This document shows, piece after piece, positions 21,560-33,000 of a stretch of 64,000 nt of DNA. The stretch's first letter is position 1. Each line of letters starts with the position of its first letter. This stretch comes from Bretschneidera sinensis (lineage: Eukaryota > Streptophyta > Magnoliopsida > Brassicales > Akaniaceae), in the NCBI GenBank assembly GCA_023935145.1, contig CM043701.1:77026817-77090816 (forward strand). Reading direction: 5' to 3'. The notes below the pieces were generated by a model. It was not told the origin of the DNA. It saw nothing but the letters and a program-made list of their open reading frames with translations, and ran no database searches. The position numbers and the translations under genes are program-made.

Positions 21560-22760
21560 ACTCGATGACCATTGAGCATTGCTTGAATATGGACCCAAAG
21601 TATAAGTCAGTCATCCAAAAGAAAAGAACTTTCACCCCAGAACGCCAGCCTGTCACCAATACTGAGGTAGACAAACTGCTTGAGGCTGGCTTTGTCCGGG
21701 AAGCAAAATACCCTGAGTGGGTGTCCAACGTAGTGATGGTCTGAAAAGCTAGCGGTAAATGACGGATCTGTATCAACTTCACCAATTTAAACAAAGTCTG
21801 TCCAAAGGATAGCTTTCCTTTCCCTCTAGTCGATCAGCTGATGGACGCCACTTCAGGGCACGAACTCCTCTCCTTTATGGGTGCGTACTCTGGCTACAAC
21901 TAAATCTTTATGTATGGGCCAGACCAAGATAAGACCGCCTTTATCACTGATTGAGGGCTATATTATTATAAGGTCATGCCTTTCGGACTCAAGAATGCCG
22001 GCGCAACCTATCAAAGGCTGGTGAACAAAATCTTTAAAGGGTAGATACGGTGAAACATGGAGGTCTACGTGGATGATATGCTGGTTAAGAGTATAGAGGC
22101 ATGGAACCACATATCTGATTTAGAAGAAGCATTTGGAGTGTTACGTAAGCATAACATGAGATTAAATCCCGCAAAGTGTGCGTTTGGGGTAACAAGAGGA
22201 AAATTCCTAGGGTTCATGGTAACCCAAAGGGGAATAGAAATCAACACAGAAAAGATAAAGACCATTTTTGATATGGCCTCCTCTAAGTCCGTGATAGAAG
22301 TACAGCGGCTCACTAGGAGAATCGCTATCTTGAGCCGCTTCATGTCCAAGTTTGCGGAGAGATGCTTACCTTTTTTCAAGGCTATCAGGAAGGCGAAAGA
22401 TTTTTCTTGGACAGAAGATTGCCAAGAAGAATTTTAAGGGTTAAAAAAGTATCTAAGCTCGCCCCCACTCTTAACCAAACCACTCCCGGGTGAGGAGCTG
22501 TTTCTGTACTTATTAGCTGGGCAAGGCACTATAGCCTCTGTCCTGATCCAAGAAGAAGAAGGCATTCAAAGACCTATCTACTATGTCAGTAGGATCCTCT
22601 ATGAAGTAGAAGTAAGGTATCCCCTATTGAGAAGATGGCTTATGCTCTCGTGATAGCTGCACGAAAACTCCGTCCATAGTTTCAAGTGCACACAATCATC
22701 CTCCTGATCGATCAGCCTCTGAGGTAGGTCCTGCATAACCCAAGTGTTTCCGGGAAAACA
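21560..22760 (+). pseudogene. Reverse transcriptase and first RNase H of the giant element
   Basis: The RT runs from EHCLNMDPKYKSV through EVDKLLEAGFVREAKYPEWV, RICINFTNLNKVCPKD, FPLVDQLMDATSGHELLSFM, YYYKVMPFGLKNAGATYQRL to YVDDMLVKS at about 22063-22089, so the catalytic Y-V-D-D box is intact. FLGFMVTQRGIEI and the thumb follow. RNase H starts after 22440 (LFLYLLAGQGTIASVLIQEE, YYVSRILYEVE). At least five stops interrupt it, including the R-to-stop before GLYYYK. Confidence 0.9.
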
Positions 22761-22904
22761 ATAAAATAAGTGGTAGAGCTAGAAGAATTTGATATCCGAT
22801 ACCATCCATGGAAGGCAATAAAAGGCCAAGCCTTGGCCAACTTCATAGTCGAGATGACCCTATCCACAGATCCGAGCAAAGCAATGGAAACAGAGTCCGA
22901 TGAA

Positions 22905-23210
22905 CCACCTCCAAGGTGAACTCTCTATGTGGATGGATCTTCAAATGTGACGGAAAGCAGAGCAGGACTCATCCTCCGTAGCCCCGACGACTTCATGGTT
23001 GAGTACACCTTGAGGTTTGAGTTCAAGACTTCCAAAAATGAGGTAGAGTATGAAGCCCTACTGGCTGGCCTAAGATTGGTCAAAGTATTGGCAGTCGAGG
23101 CATTGGATGTGTTCAGCGACTCACAGCTGGTAGTAAGCCATGTAACAAGGGAATTCGAGGCCCGAGAAGAAAAACTCACCTAGTATCTCCAAAAGGTAAA
23201 AAGCTCACTA
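22905..23210 (+). pseudogene. Second (archaeal-type) RNase H of the giant element
   Basis: YVDGSSN, NEVEYEALLAGLRL and VFSDSQLVVSHVT carry the D, E and D of an additional RNase H between the first RNase H and integrase. This duplicated domain is characteristic of the Tat lineage. The stretch from 22929 to 23180 is free of stops. Confidence 0.85.
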
Positions 23211-23459
23211 CAAGGTTCAAAACATTCCGGGTCACTCAAGTTCTGTGGGCCAAAAACTTCAAGGCAAATGCTCTGGCCAACCTGGCCTCATCCCAGCACC
23301 TAGAACTAGCCCAAGCTGTTTACCTGGAAACCCTCTCATCTCTTAGCATAGACGAAGCCCTGGTCTTGCCAGTAGAAGAGGAAGAAACATGGATGGACCT
23401 GATCCTCTGATATTTGAGGAATAGAGAAGTCCCCGAACAAAAGAGTGAAGCGAGAAAAC

Positions 23460-24622
23460 TAATCTCTTGCGTATCTCGGTAAACGATTATAGATGGGCAA
23501 TTATATAAGACGGCTCTAACTATGCTTTATTTGAGGTGCCTCAATTCTATCGAGGCCGAATATGCCCTCCGAGAAGTCCACGAAGGTATATGTGGGAATC
23601 ACTTAGGAGCTCGAGCCCTTATCTTCAAAGTTCTTCGCCAAGGGTATTATTGGCACAAGATGAAAGAAGACGTAGCTGATCTGGTCAAGAAATGCAGAAA
23701 CTGTCAAAAGTACTCTCCAGTGCCGCACCAGCCCACTAATTCCCTCACCTCGATCACCAGCCCTCTCCTTTTTGTCATGTGGGGGATGGATATTCTTGGC
23801 CCATTCACCATAGCCTCTGGGCAGAAAAAACATCTTATCGCAACCATCGATTACTTCACTAAGTGGGTCAAAGCAGAGCCACTGGCCAGCATCACGGATC
23901 CCCAAACCCAAAACTTCGTTTGGAAATCAATCGTGTATCAGTTCAAGATTCCTCGAGTGTTGGTCACCGATAATGGAAAGCAATTCGATAGCTCCCGGTT
24001 CAAAACATTCTGTGAAGACCTCCACATCGAGTATCGATTCTCGTCCGTCAGATATCCGCAAGCCAATGGTAAAGCCAAAGTTACCAACAAGACCATTTTC
24101 CAGGAAATCAAGAAAAGGCTCGACGATGAGGATAACCAATAGGCTGACTAGCTCCACAACGTTCTCTGGGCCTATCGGACAACTGTATGTACGCCAACAG
24201 GAGAAACCTCGTTCTTCATGATATACGGTTCAGAAGCTGTCATCCTCCTCGAAATCAGAATACCATCGATACGCGTGCAATTCTTTGAACCAAGTAACAA
24301 TGAGGAAGGTTTGCGAATGAATATGGATCTAGTTGACGAAGCCCGAGACAGAGCACAAATCCGTTTAGCTGCGTACCAACAGAGGATAGCCCGATACTAC
24401 AACTCTCGAGTTCGAAATAAGAACTTCAAGCTCCATGACCTCGTCCTTTAGAAAAGCGAAGTGTCTCGTCCTCGACACACGGGAAAGCTCGTTTCGAATT
24501 GGGAAAATCGATACAGAATCCGAAGAGTTTACCGGATGGACACTTTTGAACTCAAAGAATTAGATGGCAAGCCAGTCCCCCACACTTGGAACATAAAGAA
24601 CCTCCATAAATTCTATCAGTGA
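23460..24622 (+). pseudogene. Integrase of the giant element, catalytic Glu replaced
   Basis: The zinc-binding part has VHEGICGNHLGARAL and KKCRNCQKY (H-H-C-C). In the core, the first Asp lies in GMDILGPF and the second in VTDNGKQFDS. The position of the third acidic residue reads GKAKVTNKT, where relatives have Glu before V-T-N-K-T; a GAA-to-AAA change at a former CpG explains it. The C-terminal part continues past a stop at 24142 (VLWAYRTTVCTPTGETSF, YGSEAV, ELDGKPVPHTWNIKNLHKFY) and ends at TGA 24620-24622. Confidence 0.9.
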
Positions 24623-24712
24623 AATGTAATAGCAGAAAGTAAAGAAATAATAAAGCTCAAATTTGAAGAAAAAAGTTTGAAATTCCATTAACTTAAAAAC
24701 AGAGGTACAAAA

Positions 24713-26665
24713 TTAGGCACTACCGACCTTAGATACAAAAAGACAAAAAAAAAAAAATCTATCATAAGAGGCTGGGGCCTCCTGGATCTCACCCTCTGGA
24801 GCCTCATGGACCTCGCCCTCAGGGGCCTCCTGAACACCGGCTGTGGTAGTGTCTGCATCCTCTGCTGCAGCTGCAGCGTCTGACCCCCTCGAGAGGACCT
24901 CGAGGTCAAGGCCAGAAAAATCAACCTCCGAGAAGAGGAACTCGGCCTTTACCTTAGTTTCATTAAAGCCTGCCAAGAACTGAGCCCCACCCTCCTCCAG
25001 TAAGGCCTTTTCTCTCTCTGTCACCTCCTCTATCTCGACCCTCAGTAGTTCATTCTCCTTTCTCAAGGCTTCCTCGGCCTTGCGACGGTGGTCCCTCTTC
25101 ATGACCGCTGTGTCCTTGGCCTTCTCAGCCATCTCAAGGGTTGTGGATAAGGCCCGGGTGAGCTTCCTGGTCTTGTCTAGCTTTTGCTCGGTCTTGGTCA
25201 GACGATCGGCCATGTAAGTGTTACGCCGAACGAGGACCCCGGCAATGACTCCAGTCTGTAATAGAAAAGTGGTCTTGTGAAAAACAATTGCAATATAAAC
25301 TAGAAAAATGAAGGATAGGGGAAAAAAACCATACCTGTGAGGCCACGACCTCTATGGTAGAACAAAGGCCCTCAAAGGGCTTCTTGGAGAGCTCCAACAT
25401 ATCATATGGAGGGATCCTCGCGATAAGATGTTCACGAGCGACTCAGGGATGCCCAAACACCGAGTCGTCAACTTTCAGTACCCACCTGGGCACGAAGAAA
25501 GTAAAACCCCAGATCCCTCCTTGGAGGAGGATGACCCCGGGGTAGGGGTCGGCACAGCAGCAACAACCACCACTTCAAAAACTGGAGGCCTCGGAGGGCT
25601 CTCCACAAGAATGGGCACCGAAGTTGAAGCTCGGGCCTTCTTCCTCTGCTCCTGGGCAGAGCTGCTTGCCTCAGCGGCCTTCTTCTTCTCCCTGGCCATA
25701 TGCTTGGCCCTCTCCCTTACCTGGGCAGCCATCTCCATCTCTGTACAAAAGAAGGGCATTAGAAACTTGGAAATAATAATCAAATTTAAATGAACTAAAA
25801 TACTAAGGGTTACCGTGCTCGAGGTTCGGTGGAAGGCTAGGAGGGCAGAGACCACGCCTGTGGAGTTCTCTGTTATCTCCAAGCATCTCGATATTCAAGA
25901 GCGTGGCCAGCATAGCCTTCAACGTCTCTTGCTCTAGGTGCAGGAGGTGCGGCTTCTTGCACTTGCCAGCATGGTCCAAGCTCTAACCGAAGGGGGCTTC
26001 TTCTTCAAAACGCTCTTTTAAGCCCTCGAGCTGACTATGACCTACCTGGTCTGCCCAAGACAGGCTATCTGAAAGTGGGCTTTGAACAAATTAATGTTCA
26101 TTACGCCACCCACCTCCTAACACAGGGCATTGAATGCCAAGATTAGCCGAATTGAGTTGGGCACCAGCTGACTCAACGCTATACCGAAGTATCTGAGCAC
26201 TAAGCAGAAGAACGAGTGGAGGGGGAACCTAAGCTTTACCTTCAAGTGTTGTTCGTAAACGCAAAGCTCGAAAGGCGGACGGTCCGGAGGGGCATCGCAT
26301 GCCCTTTCCCCACCCTCTGGTGCCCTCAGGTTGTACTCTATGGGGATCTTATACTTTATCCTCATCCCCATGAGTTCAGCCTCCTCCAACACACTCGAGA
26401 TGGAGTTCACCTCAAATATCCACTCTTCCCTCTCTGCCTCTGTTCCATCATCCCTTATGCCCAAGAGCGCTCTATCAACGTCTTCTCTAGGAGATTCCCC
26501 CTCCTCACTTTTTTCATCATCTCCCTCGGGTACATAAAGGACGAGGGCTAGGGTGCTCTCCCTAAAGACGACCTTCAAAGAAGAGGCCCCATCACTGGAG
26601 GAAACTTCCATTGCTTCCTCCAACTCCCTCGAAAGATTTTTGGTAAGCTCACTATTATCAGACAT
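24713..26665 (-). pseudogene. Antisense extra gene of the Tat element (Transposase_28-like), copy A
   Basis: On the minus strand an ATG at 26665 opens an acidic N-terminus, then LRFPLHSFFCLVLRYFGIAL and LVPNSIRLILAFNALC, the pattern of the Pfam Transposase_28 (putative gypsy type transposon) domain. A stop (TAG) follows, yet homology continues (NINLFKAHFQIACLGQT). The downstream part shows plausible introns: acceptor TTTTGTACAG before the MEMAAQVRERAKHM exon (about 25744), and donor/acceptor at about 25336/25252 before a coiled-coil exon (TKTEQKLDKTRKLTRALSTT, FLAGFNETKVKAEFLF, DFSGLDLEVL). Tat-lineage elements often carry such antisense genes between pol and the 3' LTR; their function is unknown. 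This copy is broken by at least one stop. Confidence 0.8.
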
Positions 26666-26784
26666 GGTACTTACCAATAAATTGTTTTGAGTGGCTTTTT
26701 AAGAAAACCGAGCGCTCTCAACAAATTTCTCTAGCTGTGTGCTCTCAAAGATCTCCAAGTGTAAGTGAGGGAGAAAATGAGGAT

Positions 26785-26798
26785 CCTCTTATATATAG
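26785..26798 (-). promoter_or_regulatory. TATA-like box of antisense gene copy A
   Basis: On the minus strand CTATATATAAGAGG lies about 120 bp upstream of the antisense ATG (26665). This suggests that the antisense gene has its own promoter and does not depend on an LTR. The promoter faces away from the 48-bp array that begins about 300 bp further right. Confidence 0.55.
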
Positions 26799-26983
26799 GT
26801 TGCGGCAACAAAGAACGAGGAGCATTAACTCGACCCTCTAACTGAAAAAACATGACATTCGCTGTCACCCAGGCGTTGTTCCCGCTCCCCAAGAAGCCAG
26901 CTGTCACTAAAGCACGATCATTACTATGCCTAATGCACTATCATTAAAAGAAAATCACTGTCATATCGCACCTATAAAAGAGC

Positions 26984-27087
26984 CTATGGGCCCAAAACGA
27001 AAAAGAACCCATGAGCTCAAGACGAAGAAGAGCTCATGAGCTCAAGATACAGAAGAACTTACGGGCCCAAACAAAAAAGCTCGTAAG
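26984..27087. repeat. Three short hairpin repeats with different stems, next to the array
   Basis: Three inverted repeats about 30-35 bp apart share an A/G-rich loop (AAGACGAAGA-like) but not their stems. TATGGG/CCCAT around 26984-27012 is short. CATGAGCTC (27010-27018) pairs perfectly with GAGCTCATG (27030-27038). CTTACGGGC (27058-27066) pairs with GCTCGTAAG (27079-27087) with one mismatch. They form a bridge between the antisense promoter region and the 48-bp array. Confidence 0.7.
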
Positions 27088-27095
27088 AGATTTCA

Positions 27096-30000
27096 CCAAG
27101 TCCGAGTGTTTGGCCTGATTTTTACAAGTCCGAGCGTATGAGCTGCTTGTCATACGCTCGGCCTAATCTCTCCGAGTCCGAGCGCATGAGTTACTCGTCA
27201 TACACTCGACCAAATTTCTTCAAGACTGAATGTATGAGCAATTTATCATATACTCGATCGAATTTCTCCAAGTTCGAGCGTATGAGCTACTTTGCATACG
27301 CTCGACCTAATCTCTTCAAGTTCGAGCGTATGAGATGCTTTGCGTAAGCTTGGCCTGATTTCTCTGAGTCCGAGCGTATGAGCTGCTTTGCATACGCTCG
27401 ACCTGATTTATCCAAGTCCGAGCATATGAACTACTAGACATACACTCGGCCTGATTTCTCTAAGTCCGAGCGTATGAGCTGCTTGTCATACGCTTGGCAA
27501 AATTTCTCCAAGTCTTAACATATGAACTGCTTTGCACACACTCTACCTGATTTCTCCAAGTCCGAGTGTATGAGCTGCTTGTCGTCCACTCAGCTTGATT
27601 TCTCCAAGTCCAAGCGTGTGAGCTACTTGTCATACGCTCGGTCAAGAATCTCCAAGTCCGAGCGTATGAGGTGCTTGCCATACACTCGATCGAATTTCTT
27701 CAAGTCCGAGCATATGAGCTGCTTTGCATACACTCGGCCTAATCTCTACAAGTCCGAACGTATGAGTTATTTTGCATGCACTCGGCCTGATTTCTCCAAG
27801 TCCGAGCATATGAGCTGCTTGTCATAAACTCGGTCAAGTTTCTCCAAGTTTGAGCATATTAGCTGCTCTACATACACTCGGCCTGATTTCTCCTTGTCCA
27901 AGCGTATGAGCTACTTTGTATACGCTTGACCTGATTTCTCCAAGTCCGAGCATGTGAGCTGCTTTGCATATGCTCGACCTGATTTCTCCAAGTCCGAGCG
28001 TATGAGCTGCTTTACATAGACTCGGCCTGATTTCTCCAAGTCCAAGTGTGTGAGCTACTTTATATACGCTCAGCTTGATTTCTCCAAGTCTGAGTGTATG
28101 AGCTGTTTTGCATACACTCGGCCTGATTTCTTCAAGTTCTAGCGTATGAGCTGCTTGTCATACGATCAGTCAAATTTCTTCAAGTCCAAGCGTATGAGCT
28201 GCTTTGCATATGCTCGGCCTAATCTCCCCAAGTCCGAGCGTATGAGATGTTTTCCATACGTTCGGCCTGATTTTTTTAAGTCCGAGCGTATGAGCTGCTT
28301 GTCATACATTAGGCTAAATTTTTTCAAGTCCGAGCGTATGTGCTGCTTGTCATACGCTTAGCCAAATTTCTTCAAGTTCGAGTGTATGAGCTACTTTGCA
28401 TATGCTCGGTCTAATCTCTCTAAGTCCAAGCTTATGAGCCTCTTGTCATACGCTCGGTTAAATTTCTCCAAGTCCGAGTATATGAGCTGCTTGTCATACA
28501 CTAAGTCAAATTTCTCCAAATCCGAGCGTATGAGCTGCTTTGTATACACTCGACCTAATTCTCAAAGTTCGAGTGTATGAGCTGCTTTGCATAAGCTTGA
28601 CCTGATTTTTTCAAGTCCGAGTATATGAGCTACTTGTCATATGCTCGGCCAAGAATCTCCAAGTTCGAGCGTATGAGGTGCTTGTCATACGCTCGACCGA
28701 ATTTCACAAGGTCTGAGCATATGAGCTGTTTTACATACGCTCGACCTAATCTCTCCAAGTCCGAGTGTATGAGCTACTTTGCGTGCGTTTGACCTAATTT
28801 TTCCAAGTCCGAACATATGAGTTGCATATCATAGGCTTGGTCAAATTTCTCCAAGTCCGAGTGTATGAGCTGCTTGTCATATGCTCGGTCAAGTTTCTTC
28901 AAGTCTGAGTGTATGAGCCGCTTTGCATACGCTCAGCCTGATTTCTCATTGTCCGAGCATATGAGCTGCTTTGCATACACTCGGCCTGATTTCTCTAAGT
29001 GTGAGCATGTGAGCTGTTTTGCATACACTCAGCTTGATTTCTCCAAGTCCGAGCGTGTGAGCTGCTTTGCATACACTCAGCCTGATTTCTGAAAATCCGA
29101 GTGTATGAGCTGCTTTGCATACACTCAGTCTGATTTCTGAAAATATGAGCGTATGAGCTGCTTTGCATACGCTTAACCTGATTTCTTCAACTCCGAGCGT
29201 ATGAGCTGCTTTCCAAGTCCAAGCGTGTGAGCTGCTTTCTATACACTCGACCTGATTTCTCCAAGTTCGAGCGTATGAACTGTTTGTCATACGCTAGGCC
29301 AAATTTCTTCAAGGCCGAGTGTATGAGCTACTTGTCATACACACAGCCTAATCTCTCTAAGTCTGAGCGTATGAGCTGCTTATCATACGCTCGACCAAAT
29401 TTTTGCAAGTCCGAACGTATGAGCTGCTTGTCATACACAAAGCCAAATTTCTCCAAGTCCGAGTGTATGAACTATTTTGCATACGGTCGGCCTAATTTTT
29501 CCCAGTCCGAGCATATAAGCTGTTTTGCATACGTTCGGCCTGATTTCTTCAAGTCTGAGTCTATGAGCTGCTCGTCATACGCTCGGCCAAGAATCTCAAA
29601 GTCAATGCGTATGAGCTACTTGTCATACACTCGGCCAAATTTCACCAAGTCCGAACGTATGAGCTGCTTATCATACACTCGGTCGAATCTCTCCATGTCC
29701 TATCGTATGAGCTGCTTTACATACACTCGGCCTAATCTCTCCAAATTCGAGCATATGAGCTGCTTTGCATTCCATCGATCTGATTTCTTCAAGTCCGAGC
29801 ATATGAGCTGCATATCATACGCTCGGTCTAATTTCTCTAAGTCCGAGCGTGTGAGCTGCTTTGCATACACTCAACCTAATTTCTCCAAGTCCGAACGTAT
29901 AAACTGCTTTACATACACTCGACTTGATTTTTTCAAGTCTGAGCGTATTAGTCGTTTGTCATATGATCGATCAAATTTCACTAAGTCCGAGCATATGAGC

Positions 30001-33000
30001 TGTTTTGCATACACTCGGCCTAATCTCTCCAAGTCCAAGCATATAAGATGCTTTACATACGCTCGGCCTGATTTTTCTAAGTCTGAGCGTATGAACTGCT
30101 TGTCATACGCTGGATCAAATTTTTCCAAGTCCGAGCGTATGAGCTGTTTGTCATACACTCAGCCAAATTTATTCAAGTCCGAGTGTATGAGCTGCTTGTC
30201 AAACACTCAGCAAAATTTCTCTAAGTCCGAGCGTATTAGCTACTTTGCATACACTCGGCTTAATCTCTCCAAGTCCGAGCGTATGAGCTGCATGTCATAC
30301 ACTAAGCCAAATTTCTCCATGTGAGAGCTGTTTTGCATACGCTCGGCCTGATTTCTCCAAGTCCGAGCGTATGAGCTGCTTTGCATACGCTCGACCTGAT
30401 TTTTTCAAGTCCGAGTGTATGAGTTGCTTCTCATACGCCTGGCCAAGAATCTTCAAGTTCGAGCGTATGAGGTGTTTGTCATACGTTCGACCGAATTTCT
30501 TCAAGTCCGAGTGTATGAGCTGCATGTCATACACTCGGCCAAATTTTTCCAAGTCCGAGTGTATGAGCTGCTTTGCATATGCTCAGCCTGATTTCTTCAA
30601 GTCTGAGCGTGTGAGCTGCTTTGCATATGTTTGGCCTGATTTCTCCAAGTCCAAGCATGTGAGCTACTTTGCATACTCTCAGTCTGATTTCTCTAATTCT
30701 GAGCATATGAGCTACTTTGCATACACTCAGCCTGATTTCTCCAAGTTCGAGCGTATGAGCTGCTTTGCATACGCTCAGCCTGATTTTTCTAAGTCCAAGC
30801 GCGTGAGCAGTTTTGCATATACTCTGCCTGATTTCTCCAAGTCTGAGCTTATGAGCTGCTTTGCATACTCTCGACCTGATTTCTCCAAATTCGAGCTTAT
30901 GAGCTGCTTGTCATACGCTCAGTCTAATCTCTCTAAGTACGAGCGTATAAGCTATTTGTCATATCGGTCATATTTCTCCAAGTCTGAGTGTATGAGCTGT
31001 TTGTCATACACTAGGCCAAATTTCTCCAAGTTAGAGCGTATGAACTGTTTTGCATACACTCGGTCTGATTTCTCCAAGTCCGAGTGTATGAGCTACTTGT
31101 CATACACTCTGCCAAGAATCTCAAAGTCTGAGTGTATGTGGTGCTTGTCATACGCTCGGTCGAATTTTTTCAATTCTGAGTGTATGAGCTACTTTGCATA
31201 CGCTCGGCATAATCTCTCCAAGTCTGAGCGTAAGAGCTTCTTTTTATGCCCTCGACCTGATTTCTCCTTGTCTTAGCATATTAATTCAATGTCATATGCT
31301 CGGCTATATTTTTTCAAGTCCGAGCATTTGAGCTATTTATCATACACTCTGCTAAGTTTCTCGAAGTCCGAGTGTATGAGATGCTTTGCATATGCTCGGT
31401 TTAATTGCTCATTGTCCGAGTGTATGAGCTGTTTTGCATACACTCGACCTGATTTCTCCAAGTCCAAATGTGTGAGCTGCTTTGCATACACTCGGTCTGA
31501 TTTCTCCAAGTCCGAACGTATGAGCTGCTTTGCATACGCTCGGCCTGATTTCTCCAAGTCCAAGGGTGTGAGCAGCTTTGCATACACTCAACCTGATTTC
31601 TCCAAGTCCGAGCTTTTGAGCTGCTTTGCATACTCTCGGCATGATTTCTCCAAATCCGAGCTTATGAGCTGCTTGTCATACACTCGACCTAATCTCTTCA
31701 AGTCCGAGCGTATGAGTTACTTGTCACACACTGGGCCAAATTTCTTTAAGTCTGAGCGTATGAGCTGCTTGTCATGCGCTAGGCCAAATTTCTCTAAGTT
31801 CGAGCGTATGAGCTGTTTTACATACGCTCAACCTGATTTTTGCCACTCCGAATGTATGAGCTGCTTTGCATACGCTCGGCTTGATTTCTCTAAGTCTGAA
31901 CGTATGAGCTGCTTGTCATACTCTCGGCTGAATTTCTCCAATTTCGAGCATATGAGCTGCTTTGCATACGCTCGGCCTAATCTCTCCAAGTCCGAGCGTA
32001 TGAGTTTCTTTGTATGCCCTCGGCCTGATTTCTCTAAATCCGAGCGTTTGAACTACTTGTCATACGCTCGGTCAAGTTTCTCGAAATTCGAGCGTATAAG
32101 ATACTTTGCATACACTTGGCCTGATTTCTCATTGTCCGAGTGTATGAGCTGTTTTGCATACACTTGACCTAATTTCTCATTGTCCGAGCATGTGACCTGT
32201 TTATCATATGATTGGCCAAACTTCACCAAGTCCAAGCATATGAGCTGCTTTGCATATGCTCGGCCTAATCTCTTCAAGTCCGAGCGTATAAGATGTTTTC
32301 CATACGCTCGACCTGATTTTTCTAAGTCTGAGCGTATGAGTTGTTTATGATACACTAGGCCAAATTTCTCTAAGTCCGAGTGTATGAGCTGCTTTGCATA
32401 CACTCGGCCAAATCTCTCCAAGTCCAAGCGTATGAGTTGCTTTGCGTGCGCTCGGCTTGATTTCTCCAAGTCCAAGCATATGAGCAGTGTGTCACACATT
32501 CTGTCAAATTTCTCCAAGTCCGAGCGTATGAGCTGCTTGTCATACACTCGGTCAAATTTCTCCAAGTCGGAGCGTATGAACTGTTTTTCATACGCTCAGC
32601 CTAATCTCTCCAAGGCCAAATTTTTCCAAGTCCGAGCATATGAGCTGTTTGTCATAGTTTGAGTCCGAGCGTTTGAGCTACTTGTCATACACTCGGGCAA
32701 GTTTCTCGAAGTCCGAGCGTATGAGATGTTTTGTATACGCTCGGTCAGATTTCTCTTTGTCCGAGTGTATGAGCTGCTTTACATACGCTCGACCTAATTT
32801 TTTCAAGTTCGAGCATATGAGCTACATGTCATATGCTCGGTCAAATTTTCTCTAAGTCCGAGCATATGAGCTGCTTGTCATACGCTCGGCCAAGTTACTC
32901 CAAGTCCGAGTGTATGAGCTGTTTTGCATACATTCGGCCTGATTTCTCCTTGTCCGAGGGTATGAGCTGCTTTGCACACGCTCAACCTGATTTCTTCAAG

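Noticed and set aside
23603..24157. Minus-strand open frames of 76-102 codons over the integrase
   Set aside because: They are reverse-strand shadows of the Tat integrase, which is the recognisable domain here.
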